Positions 55,253 to 64,000 of a stretch of 64,000 nucleotides of DNA are shown piece after piece (within the stretch, counting starts at the first letter, position 1; every line of letters begins with the position of its first letter). The stretch is from Mycteria americana (taxonomy: Eukaryota; Chordata; Aves; Ciconiiformes; Ciconiidae): assembly GCF_035582795.1 (NCBI RefSeq), contig NW_027445624.1:1984001-2048000 (forward strand). The letters run 5' to 3'. The notes beneath the pieces were generated by a model. That model made no database searches. It was not told where the DNA came from and was given only the letters and a program-made list of their open reading frames with translations. The translations under genes were made by a program, and so were the position numbers.

Positions 55253-56162
55253 CTAAATCACTTTCCTCAGGGATCCTTGAGCTCCTTGGTCCCCGTGCTG
55301 TAGATGAGGGCGTTCACTGTGGGAGGCACCACCGAGTACAGAACTGCTACCACCAGATTCAGGGATGGGGAGGAGATGGAGGGAGGCTTCAGGTAGGCAA
55401 ACATGGGAGAGCGGGCAAACAGGGAGACCACGGTCAGGTGAGGGAGCCACGTGGAAAAGGCTTTGTGCCGTCCCTGCTCACAGGGCAACCTCAGCGCAGC
55501 CATGAAGATCTCCACACAGGACAGCACAACGAAAATACAACACCCGAGTGCTCCAATAGCACTAAATATAAGAACCCCAAATTCCCTGAGTAAGGAGCGT
55601 GAGCAGGAGAGCTTGAGGATCTGAGGGATTTCACAAAAGAACTGGTCCACAGCATTGCCTTGGCAGAGCGGTAGTGAAAATGTATTGGTAGTGTGCAGCA
55701 TGGCATAGGGGAAATCACTGTCCCAGGCAGCTGCTGCCGCTTTGCTGCGAGCTCGGCTGTCCGGGAGGGTCCCATAGCGCAGGGGTTTGGAGATGGCATG
55801 TAGCGGTCATAGGCCATGATGGTGAGAAGAGAAAACTCTGCTGACATCAAGAAGGCAAACAGAAACACTTGGGCAGTGCATCCTGCATAGGAAATGTCCC
55901 TGGTGTCCCAGAGGGAATTGGCCATGCATATGGGGACAGTGGTGGAGACGGAGCCCAGACCGAGGAAGGAGAGGTTAAAGTGGAAGAAGTACATGGGGGT
56001 GTGGAGGCAGCGGTCACAGGCTACGGCGGTGATGCTGAGGCCGTTGCCCAGGAGGGCAGCCAGGTAGATGCCCGGGAAGAGCCAGAGGTGCAAGAGCTGC
56101 AGCTCCTGCATGTCTGCTCACGCCAGGAGGAGGAACCGGGTGATGGAGCTGCTGTTGGACAT
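55253..56162 (-). pseudogene. Olfactory receptor pseudogene, OR14-like (right arm)
   Basis: Copy of the pseudogene at 13,696-14,606. It shares the TGA at codon 15 and the missing base after DRY. In addition, one base is missing near the C-terminus (left GGATGCCCTGAGG, here GGATCCCTGAGG, near 55,270), giving a second frameshift. A few other substitutions separate the copies. The leader exon and short intron (donor on the minus strand near 56,783) are kept. Confidence 0.94.
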
Positions 56163-56199
56163 TTGCTGTTGGACTTTTGCTGCCTGAAGGCATCGGGGC

Positions 56200-56900
56200 T
56201 TGTGTAAGAGGGAAGACAGGGAGAAGTTTTGAGAGACTTTTCAAGGAAAACCCCTAAAATCTTCTGCGGTCTCAGTGCCTTCTCCAGCAGAGAGAAATAA
56301 ATTCCCATCTCCCGCTGCCCAAACAGACAACCAAGATGAGAAACCTCAAAGCACAAACACCTTCCCATTCAAGTCAATGCTGCCTTGGTGTACTTCTCCA
56401 AAAGGACCCTCAGAAAGATGCTGGGGGTGATGTGGAGCTGTGAGCAGCCCTGACACACGCAGCACCCTCACGACAGCAGAAGGACCCTGCCCTGCCGGGG
56501 GTCACTCCTTTAACCAACAGCTTCTCCCCACAGCACTGTGGGGAGCTCGCTGGGCAGGCTGAGTGCTGACCCTGGCAGGCAGCAGAGTCCCTGCCTGGCA
56601 CACAGCCTCCTGGGGTGCAGGGACCCTGCTCTGAAGGACAGCCCTGGGCTGGAGCGTGTCCTTCTCCACATGAAAGAAACCCGGAGAGCCATCCTGCCAG
56701 ATCCTGCCTGCTCTGGGATGTGCCAGCTCTAGGAGACCCCTCCAGAGTACTCAAGTGCATTGCCCTGCAGCCAGAGACTTACTGTGTTAAGGGCCGTGAA
56801 GATTTCTCTTCCAGGGAGCTCTCAGCATCCTCCACACTGCCTTTAACCTCTCTCTTACTTCTCTCCTCTCCCCTCGCTGCCTCACGATATGGAGAGGGAA
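56200..56900 (-). other. Leader exon and intron of the right-arm OR pseudogene
   Basis: Mirror of 12,960-13,658, with the ACTTAC complement of the GTAAGT donor at about 56,778-56,783 and GGGAGCTCTCAGCATCCTCC just upstream. A few bases in the leader block are missing relative to the left arm. Confidence 0.55.
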
Positions 56901-57219
56901 GGTGATAACAATGTCCACAGTGTGGATGGACCGAAGGCTGCCCATCCGCAAAGACTGTCTCTGCAGCACCCTGTCCTTCCTGGAGTTTGTCTTGCAAGCC
57001 CCACAGCCCTGCAGAGTTTCTGCAGTCACCAAACATTTCTCTGGACAAGATGTCATTGCGCAGCCTCGTTTCTCTGGCCTTGGAGACTGCGGGGCAGTCT
57101 GTGGGCACCTCATTTCCTTGTTACATTAACATCTGCCAAGCACTCCAGCATGTGAAGCAGAGTGGGGGCCCTGGGGCCCTGGTACCATGTTTACCTGTAA
57201 CGAGTCTGTGCTCAGCCCC

Positions 57220-57825
57220 GGTGCCTCAGCTCAGATGCTGCAGCGCAAACGTGCACAGGCGGGAGGAGCTGGGGAACAGACAGGAGGAGCTGGAGCCTCC
57301 CAGCACTGTGATGGTTTGGGATGAAATTAGATGTGGTGGGACAGCTTGCTCACTTGGGGTGCTGCAGTGGAGGGATAGAGGCTCTGCAGAAGAGGGTGGC
57401 CGGGAAGGTGAGGATGGGGGATGTCCCCAGTGTGAAGGGCCAGCTCAGATGTCTGGAGGTCTTGCAGGATGCTTAGCTTCTGTCACTGAGGATTAGAGAG
57501 GCCAGTAAGGGTGACATCGTGTTGGCAGTTATGAACCATGCAGTGAGGGTGAGGAAGCAGGAGAAGTCTTCTGGCAGCAGCCCAAGGAAGTCTGCAGGGC
57601 AATGAGCCAGTTCCTGTGGGGGACTGTAATTGCCCTGGCATTCACGGACCAGGCAAAACAAGGTGCAAACAGTCTGCAGCACCGCGGGACACCTTCTTAA
57701 TACAGCTGCCCAGTGGGCCAACAAAGGCCCTGGGTGCTCACCTGGATCCGGTACTGGCAACCAAGGACGAGCTGCTCAGGGGTGTGATAATCACGATAAA
57801 CAACTCCTCACACACACACACACAC
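57220..57825 (+). repeat. CR1 LINE endonuclease fragment with CA microsatellite, right arm
   Basis: Mirror of 12,035-12,640. The CA run at its end (57,806-57,826) is longer than the TG run of the left arm, a normal slippage difference. Confidence 0.8.
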
Positions 57826-58350
57826 AGAGACTGGAAATGGGAATGAAAGAAATGATGTAGGGACAATACTGTCTGAGAGGTGTTGCCATTAGATGACAAC
57901 AGTTAGAAAGGAGAGAAAAAGTATTGTTCTAACAACTTCATGGCAGACTATAATACTGAGAAATTATAAGTGTCTTGTCAAGGAAGAATGAAGGAAAGGA
58001 GTAACATGAAAGAAATAGAGTTTAGCATCATGACGAAGAGGAAGACCTTATTTTAGAGCATGTTAGTGCTGCTGTTGTTAGTGAGGGTAGAAATAAGGCA
58101 AATCCCAGGGTGGGTTGTCCCCAGCTGGCAGCTCAGCCCCCACGCAGCTGCTGGCTCAGTCCCCCTGAGCTGGAGGGGGGAGAGCATTGGAAGGGCAAAG
58201 TGAGAAAGAGTCGTGGGTGAAGAGAAAGGCAGTTTAATAAGTGAAGCAAAGCTGCGTGCGCAAGCAAAAGGGAGTAAGGAATTGCTATGAGTTTGTTTTG
58301 AATGCTCTGCCTTTGGAGAGGGGAGTGAATGGTGTCCTCTTTTGCTGGAG

Positions 58351-58418
58351 CCATAGAAGGGTTTGGGTTGTAAGGGAGCTGCAAGGTCCTGTAGTTGCAA
58401 GCCCCCTGTCACGGGCAG
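58351..58418 (-). repeat. CR1-type tail fused to tRNA-Asn, right arm
   Basis: Mirror of 11,441-11,508, starting CCATAGAAGGGTTTGGGT on the plus strand. Confidence 0.65.
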
Positions 58419-58431
58419 GGAAAGGGGAAGG

Positions 58432-58505
58432 CGTCCCTGGGTGGGCTCGAACCACCAGCCTTTCGGTTAACAGCCGAACGCGCTAACCAATTGCGCCACA
58501 GAGAC
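58432..58505 (-). tRNA. tRNA-Asn (GTT), right arm; possibly a SINE head
   Basis: Identical in all 74 bases to the left-arm copy at 11,354-11,427, on the opposite strand. Cloverleaf, anticodon GTT and internal promoter boxes are intact. As on the left, no run of four T follows closely and a CR1-type tail does. Confidence 0.88.
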
Positions 58506-58665
58506 TCCCAAAGTGAGCTATGGAGTGCTTCCCATCGGCAGGCAGATGCTTGGCCATTTCTGGGGAAGCAGAGCTTCGTCACCCACAGTGGGGACTTGGG
58601 AAGAGAAACACCAGAACCCGGAGTGTCCAGAGTGTCCACCCTTCATCCTTCTTTCCCTGAGCACC

Positions 58666-60420
58666 GGACCTCCCCTCCATGGCATTTCTGGTAGCAGTCC
58701 TCTCTCATTCCCTGCCCTCTGCACACCATCCATCTGCAATACAAAGCTGGCCACCAAAGCAACTCCTCCTGCAGCCTTGCACAAGCGCTTACACCTCAAA
58801 GAGCACAGACGTGCCTCGGCGAGGTCCTCCCCTCACCAAGATGCACTTCCTCAACTGGTGTTTTTACGATGCACGAATGGTGACTGCAGAAACGTGGTCA
58901 TCCCCTGAGGATGAGAGGGAAAGCCTTGAGAGCTTCTTAGCTTCTCGGGTAGTGATCAGGCAGTGATTGGCAGTGCGTACGGATGCGAGAGAGGGTGTAG
59001 GGAACTCGTCAAGAAGCAAGGCGATGGTTGAGGGCTGTAGCAAATCCTTCCAACCTTGTGTGAGCCCAGCAATGGAAAGCCACTGATGTCTGTGGGTGGA
59101 GGAGGAATAGGTCTGCCCTGGGAATGAGGCTGAAGGCCCCTGCACAAAGGAGAGGTTCCCATCCTGTGTGCATGCCTCAGCCTGGGAGATGGGGAATGCC
59201 CTCTGCTGTGGGGTGGCTAGACAGTGCTCAACATGCCCCATGAGCTGACCTTCCTCTCTTCCTCTCCTTCACTCCCCATCCTTGGATGCACCTCAGGAAG
59301 CTTTTCACTCCTGTAGAGGCCGGTTCATTCTTGCAGTACCTGCAGTTCAGGAACTTGGCACCAGAGGGCTCATTAACATGCAAAATGCCATGCCAAGCCA
59401 AGTCTCCCTGCATAATTCTCCCTAATGCTTCAAGTCTCATGGGGCTGAGTTGAGAGACTCCAGGAGTGCAGCCAAACTGAGAAGATTTCAGTAATAAATA
59501 CTGAAATAGTTTTCCTTTCGCTGAAGGAAAACCTTCAGCGAGATACGTAGGAAGGGACAGGTAGGAACATAATTCAGGATTTGGCTGAAGGCAGCATCAG
59601 GCAGACTGCAGAGAGTTGAGAAGGGGCCCTTGAAGGAGTACATGTGGAAAGATGTGACAGGGTAGTGAGAGTCGATGCAGAGGAAGATCAATATTTCTTC
59701 TCCTGAACGTAGTATGCGGGCTGGAAATTTCCATGTTGGCACCATGGCATCATGTCACCCACATTAACTGTGGTGATTTCCGTGTATGGGGCTTTATTTA
59801 TGATAGACCCCAGGCATGGGTCAGTGACTTGAGGCACCACAGCTGTGAGCTGCAACTGCCTTGGGCAGAACTTGTCCTGAGACCAAAGCTCTCCCTCCCT
59901 GCTTGGTAATGGCACTAACCAGCCATGTGTCACACAAACGTGGGCACCAAACGAGCTCCACCCACCCGAGCCTTGCACCAGACTTGGATTCAGGGAGGAC
60001 AGATGTGCCTGAGGGAGGCCTTCCCCTCACCTAGAAGCCTTTCCCAGATTGGTGCTTTGGGATCCATGCATGCTGAATGGAGAGACATGGCCATTTCTGG
60101 AAGGGGGGATGGAAAGCCCTGCTGGGAAACCTGGCCGCTGCCTGGTGTGGGTCCAGGGAATCACCCTCCAAGGATGCACATGTTGCTCAGGAAGCTGTCC
60201 CAAACCAGAGACTAACTGCAAGAGCAAGGGCTACTTGTCACCCACGGACCCAACCTTTCCTTTTTGCTCTTCCCAGGGAGTTCTCAATCCAGAACTTTAG
60301 CTTTCCGCATTGGTCTCCAATGGTGATGTATTTATATTGTTGATGGGATCACCTATCCATCTGGAAGTTGCATTTAGGCGTCTTGCTCATCCTGTGGGAC
60401 TCAGCATGTAGACCTAAGAC
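58666..60420. other. Outer right arm, no gene recognised
   Basis: Mirror of about 8,984-11,199 without the ~455-base segment. No gene or repeat was recognised. Confidence 0.45.
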
Positions 60421-60435
60421 ATCGTAACAGCTTTT

Positions 60436-61480
60436 TGCAGAATCACAGAACCACAGAATTACAGAATGACCTGTGGGACCTTTGGAGATCACCTGGTCCA
60501 ACCCCCTGCTCAAGTAGGGCCATGTGGAGTGCTTACCCAGGACCATGTCCAGGTGACTTTTAACTATCTCCAAGGGTGGAGACACCTCTCTGGGAAACCT
60601 CTGCCAGTGCTTGCTCACTCTCACAGTGAAAGAAATGTTCCCTGATGTTCACAGGGACCCTCCTATGTTTCAGTGAGTGCCCATTGCCTCTTGTCCTGTC
60701 ACTGGGCACCACTGAAAGAGCCTGGCTCCATCCTCTTTGAACCTTCCCTTCAGCTATTTATATATTTTGATTAGATGCCCCTTGAGCCTTCTCTTCCCCA
60801 GGCTGGATAGTCCCAGCTCCCTCAGCTTCTCCTAGAGAGATGCTCCAGTCTCTTCATCATCTTTGTGGCCCTTCATTGGCCTCTCTCCAGTGTGTCCATG
60901 TCTCTCCTGTACTGAGGAGCCAAGAACTGGACCCACTACTCCAGCTGTGGCCTCATCAGTGCTGAATAAAGGGGAAAGATCACGTCCCCCCAGCTGCTGG
61001 CAATATTTGTCAATACAGCCCAGCATACCGTTTGCTTTGTTTCCCACAAGGGCATGTTGCTGGCTCGTGTTCAACTTGGTGTCCACCAGAAGCCCCAGGG
61101 CTTTTTCTGCCAAGCTCCTTTCCAGCTGGGAGACCCCCAGCATAGGCTGGTGCATGGGCTTGTTCCTCCCCAGGGGCAGGACTTGGCAGTTCCCCTTGTT
61201 GAACTTCATGAGGTTCCTGTCAGCCCATTTCTCCAGCCTGTCCAGGTCCCTCTGGATGGCAACGCAACCCTCTGGTGTATCAGCCACTCCTCCCAGTTTG
61301 GTATCCAGGATTAGCTGCTCCATCGTGTTCCCAGGAATTGAGATGAGGCTGACAGGCCTGTAAATTCCAAGTTTGGCTGCGTCATTGGTGCCTACTTGGA
61401 AGAGCAGCAGAGAGTAACAGTCCAAGGGCTGGAGTAGCTTCAGCAGCCTCTCAGCAATGCAGCTTTTGATCAAGGACAGC
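60436..61480 (-). repeat. CR1 LINE with two internal deletions
   Basis: On the minus strand it begins with LLLFQVGTND, which resembles the ORF1 esterase-like domain of CR1. It passes directly to RT text (YRPVSLISIPGNTMEQLIL), then directly to DTKLGGVADTPEGCVAIQRDLDRLEKWADRNLMKFNKGNCQVLPLGRN and the C-terminal region, and ends in an ATTCTGTG-type tail at 60,436-60,460. Long parts of ORF1, endonuclease and RT are missing. The subfamily matches the CR1 at 4,930-6,660. Its 3' end lies against the outer edge of the right palindrome arm. Confidence 0.88.
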
Positions 61481-62099
61481 AGAAGGAGTTTTTTAGAAGC
61501 TACCAGAGGTTGCTAGCAGCTGGTTGGGAGTCAAGGAATCCTGTGACTCTCCTTATCTAGCACCCTGAGCTTCCTCAGAGGGTACCCAGGATTCCCCTGA
61601 GGATCTTAGACAAAGCCCCCATTCCAAAACATTTTCAGGACACTGTTGGGCAAAGCCCTGAGGAACTTGGTGGGCATTCCATGCTCATCCTGATGTGAGT
61701 GGAAGGTTGTCTAGGACCTCCAAGGTCCCTTCTGATCTGAATGTTTTGGTGTTTCTCTCACTACTGACGATAGCGCCTGGGATGCTTGGAGTCATGAATT
61801 CCTCCTCTGCATGTGGGTTAGCACCAAGCATGGCACCCCCAGCACCAGCCTCTCCTAGTGGTGTGATGTTGCTTCTTGGGCCTGAAACGTTTTGAGTTCA
61901 AAGTTTAACTGTGAATGGCTACTTGTTCAGATTGGGCCCTGCACACAGCCTGCGACATCTGTGCATGACATCACGGTGACAAGGGAGAGCGACACCTGCA
62001 GAAAGCCATGGCAGGAGGGTGTGATATTCTCACAGCCCTGAAGTCCTTTGCAGATGCAAGAGAAGCCAGCAGGCTTGGAAGAGCCTTAAACACCTCAGG
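61481..62099. other. Intergenic, mostly unassigned
   Basis: A weak CR1-tail-like piece lies near 61,700-61,750 (CCTCCAAGGTCCCTTCTGAT). Nothing else was recognised. Confidence 0.4.
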
Positions 62100-62337
62100 C
62101 ATGCGTTTGTAGGGTCGGCTTTCTCACTATGGGAGGCTGAGAGAGCTGGATTTGTTCAGTCAGGAGAAAAGGCGGCTTTGGGGAGACCAAGGAACAGCAT
62201 TCCCACACCTTCCAGGAGGCAACCCAAAGAGTCAGGCTCTTGGTGGTTTTTGGCAGTGTTAGGTTTATGGTTGGACTCGATGATCTTAAAGGTCTTTTCC
62301 AACCTATATGATTCTGTGATTCTGTGATTCTGTGATT
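62100..62337 (+). repeat. CR1 LINE 3' end
   Basis: An ORF2 C-terminal relic (GAGAAAAGGCGGC region) is followed after a deletion by GGTTGGACTCGATGATCTTA, the AAAGGTCTTTTCCAACC block and three TTCTGTGA units. The tail is well preserved and matches the subfamily of the younger CR1 at 36,849. Confidence 0.85.
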
Positions 62338-62850
62338 CACTGCACTTCATGATGGGAGGATGAGGGCCAATGAGCAAGGAGAAGGCTTCCAAGAGAGCTG
62401 GGGCCATCTCCATCTTTGGAGGTTTTCAGGCCCCAAACTGAAAAAAGTGCTGTGCAAGCTGGTGTGACCTGATAGCTGGCCCTCCTGGGAGCAGAAGATT
62501 GGGCTAGCGACCTCCCGAGGTCCCTTCCCGCCTGAAGGATTCTGTGTTTCCATCTGCTACAGGGCTCTTCCCTTGATGGTGGTAGGCAAAGCACTCAGGT
62601 TCCCCGTGACCATGGAAATAAGTCAGACCTAAGGATGGCCAGATCAACTGCAGCTTTGTGTCCCACTCCAGTCGGTCTTTCTCAGGTGAAGGGCTGCTTG
62701 GCAGATGACACCCCCAAACAGCCATGACCGTATCCTTGGCTTCACCTTGTCTTTTCTTTTTCCCTCTTTTGCCCCTCTCAAGGTCTTCCCTTTGATCATG
62801 CTCATGGCCTCCCATACCAACAGCCCACCTCGGTTTACCCTTTCCTCATT
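62338..62850. other. Intergenic, nothing certain
   Basis: A short CR1-tail-like piece lies near 62,500-62,550 (CCTCCCGAGGTCCCTTCCCG). No gene recognised. Confidence 0.4.
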
Positions 62851-64000
62851 GGCCCTGGTTTTGCCTGCTTTGTACCCTCACTTGGTGTTTCTGGGATGGT
62901 CACCATGGTAATAGCTACCTCAGTGTCCAATTTGGTTTAGCTGGTATCTCCTCTTCTACTTTTTTATCTGCTGTGTCTTTTAAATTCCTCATGCTGTGAT
63001 CTTCTTAGAGACACCACGAGTCAGGTGAGCCATCTGCAGGCACACACTAACAGCTGACACAAGGGAGCTTCAGTCCAAGTGGACCTTGAGGAACTCAGGG
63101 ATTTGGCCAATAGAAACCTCAAGAAGTTTTCCAAGGAGAAGGGATCTTCTCCTTCTGAACTCCTGATCTTTTGATTTTCTACATTAGGGGGCAAAACAAC
63201 CCTGTACATCAAGGCAGGTTTGGTCCTGAAGTGGATGAGAGCAACCTTGAGGAGAAGGGCCTGGGCATTACGAGGGATGCCATAGGGGGCAGTGGTGCTA
63301 AACATGAATATGGCCATGTGCATATTGGGCTGCACTGAGGGGAGCAAGGCCACCCAGGCAAGGGGCCTTATGACCCCCCACCCCCGACTCAGCACTGGTG
63401 TGGCCACATCTGGAATAGTGTGTCCCAGTGTGGGGCTCCCTGTTCTGGAGGAGTGGGGAGGAATTGGAGAGGGCCCATAGGAGGTCTGCCAAGATGGGGC
63501 TAGGGGCCATGTGTGGAAAGGGTGAGAGGTGGGGGCTTCGTTGGCCTCATGAAGTGGCGGCTCAGGGAAGTAGAGTAGTAGCTTGGGAAAGCTTGAGGGT
63601 TACTTTCAGAGGTGATTGCATGTTTTTTGGTAGTGGGAAAGAGCGTGAGAAAGGAAAAGCACAAGAAAGTGCAGTTGTGGATGTCCAGATGGACGTGAGG
63701 AGACAGAAATGTCTCTGGAAGGGTAGCGCTTTGGCCCAACAGGTCACTGAGAGGGAGTCTGGGTTAGCCCATGATTTTGTGTTTGAAGGAGCAGCCAGTG
63801 AGGATGGAGGGACATCAGTAAAGGTAGGGACATGGCGGGGGGAGAGCAAGGTGGGGAAGTGTGTTGGATGTCTACAGCCTGCAGGGAAAGAGGCGCAGGC
63901 ACGGGACAGTGTAGGACAGCCAATGGTGGAGATGGCCAAGGGTGCTGGCAAGGCTGAAAGGCCCTGACAGAACTGAGGTCTTTGTCCCCCTTGGCTATGG
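62851..64000 (+). repeat. Direct end repeat, copy 2 (matches 1-842)
   Basis: Same orientation as copy 1. It contains 308 bases, about 62,971-63,281, that copy 1 lacks. These include further CR1-like text continuous with the CR1 remnant after them, so the shorter copy probably lost them. The repeat runs off the end of the window. Confidence 0.93.
63060..63530 (+). repeat. Old CR1 LINE remnant, fuller copy
   Basis: Diverged ORF2 C-terminal text: a DLARNLKKF-like stretch, a GKGLG-like stretch and EELERAHRRSAK. It covers the deletion found in copy 1 and shows that copy 2 is nearer to the ancestral state. Confidence 0.55.

Larger units (their letters stand above)
58114..58665 (-). mobile_element. 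Old ERVL-like LTR, interrupted (fossil), right arm
   Basis: Mirror of 11,200-11,745, with the same tRNA plus CR1-tail insertion. A short GAGTGTCCA unit is duplicated near 58,620 relative to the left arm. Confidence 0.65.
41545..60420 (-). repeat. Right arm of the ~19-kb palindrome
   Basis: Reverse complement of 8,984-28,288. It lacks about 455 bases present in the left arm at 9,886-10,345, has an expanded CA run near 57,806-57,826, a 20-base longer LTR near 52,541-52,600, and small indels elsewhere. Its outer edge lies next to the 3' tail of a CR1, as on the left. Confidence 0.96.

Overview
This is vertebrate nuclear DNA and almost certainly a bird. It carries intronless-coding olfactory receptor (OR) genes of the bird-expanded OR14-like (gamma-c) type. 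Most of its repeats are CR1 LINEs with the bird-type 3' tail (ATTCTATG or ATTCTGTG units). The LTRs are types common in neognath birds. Species and chromosome cannot be read from the sequence.

The dominant feature is a very large inverted repeat. The left arm, about 8,984-28,288, and the right arm, about 41,545-60,420, are reverse complements at roughly 98-99% identity by eye; the axis is near 34,920. Inside the arms a weaker inverted homology continues (about 28,289-30,990 against 38,584-41,544), and the innermost 31-38.5 kb is unique to each side. The first 842 bases recur in direct orientation at 62,851-64,000, with one 308-bp indel. The window therefore looks like a little more than one ~63-kb unit of a tandem amplicon, each unit carrying a palindrome.

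Seven OR loci are present. Four have intact reading frames: 2,574-3,509 (-), 18,891-19,829 (-), its arm copy 50,008-50,946 (+), and 30,027-30,986 (+). Three are pseudogenes: 13,696-14,606 (+), its arm copy 55,253-56,162 (-), and 38,584-39,558 (-). Six of the seven share an inferred upstream leader exon ending in ACA|GTAAGT. All have a pyrimidine-rich acceptor 23-46 bases before the ATG. This gives a common two-exon structure that was copied with each gene. The OR at 2,574-3,509 is open but departs from consensus at several hallmark positions.

Layout: 1-842 end repeat; 1.4-4.6 kb first OR with flanks; 4.9-9.0 kb two CR1s in series, the second interrupted by a solo LTR; 9.0-28.3 kb left arm (a tRNA-Asn-like gene joined to a CR1 tail inside an LTR, an OR pseudogene, an LTR fossil, an intact OR, a solo LTR, CR1 pieces); 28.3-41.5 kb centre (intact OR, CR1, two LTR pieces, a retroviral pol fossil, a younger CR1, an OR pseudogene); 41.5-60.4 kb right arm; 60.4-62.8 kb deleted CR1 and tails; 62.85-64.0 kb second copy of the end repeat. 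All work is by eye; identities and repeat edges are approximate.
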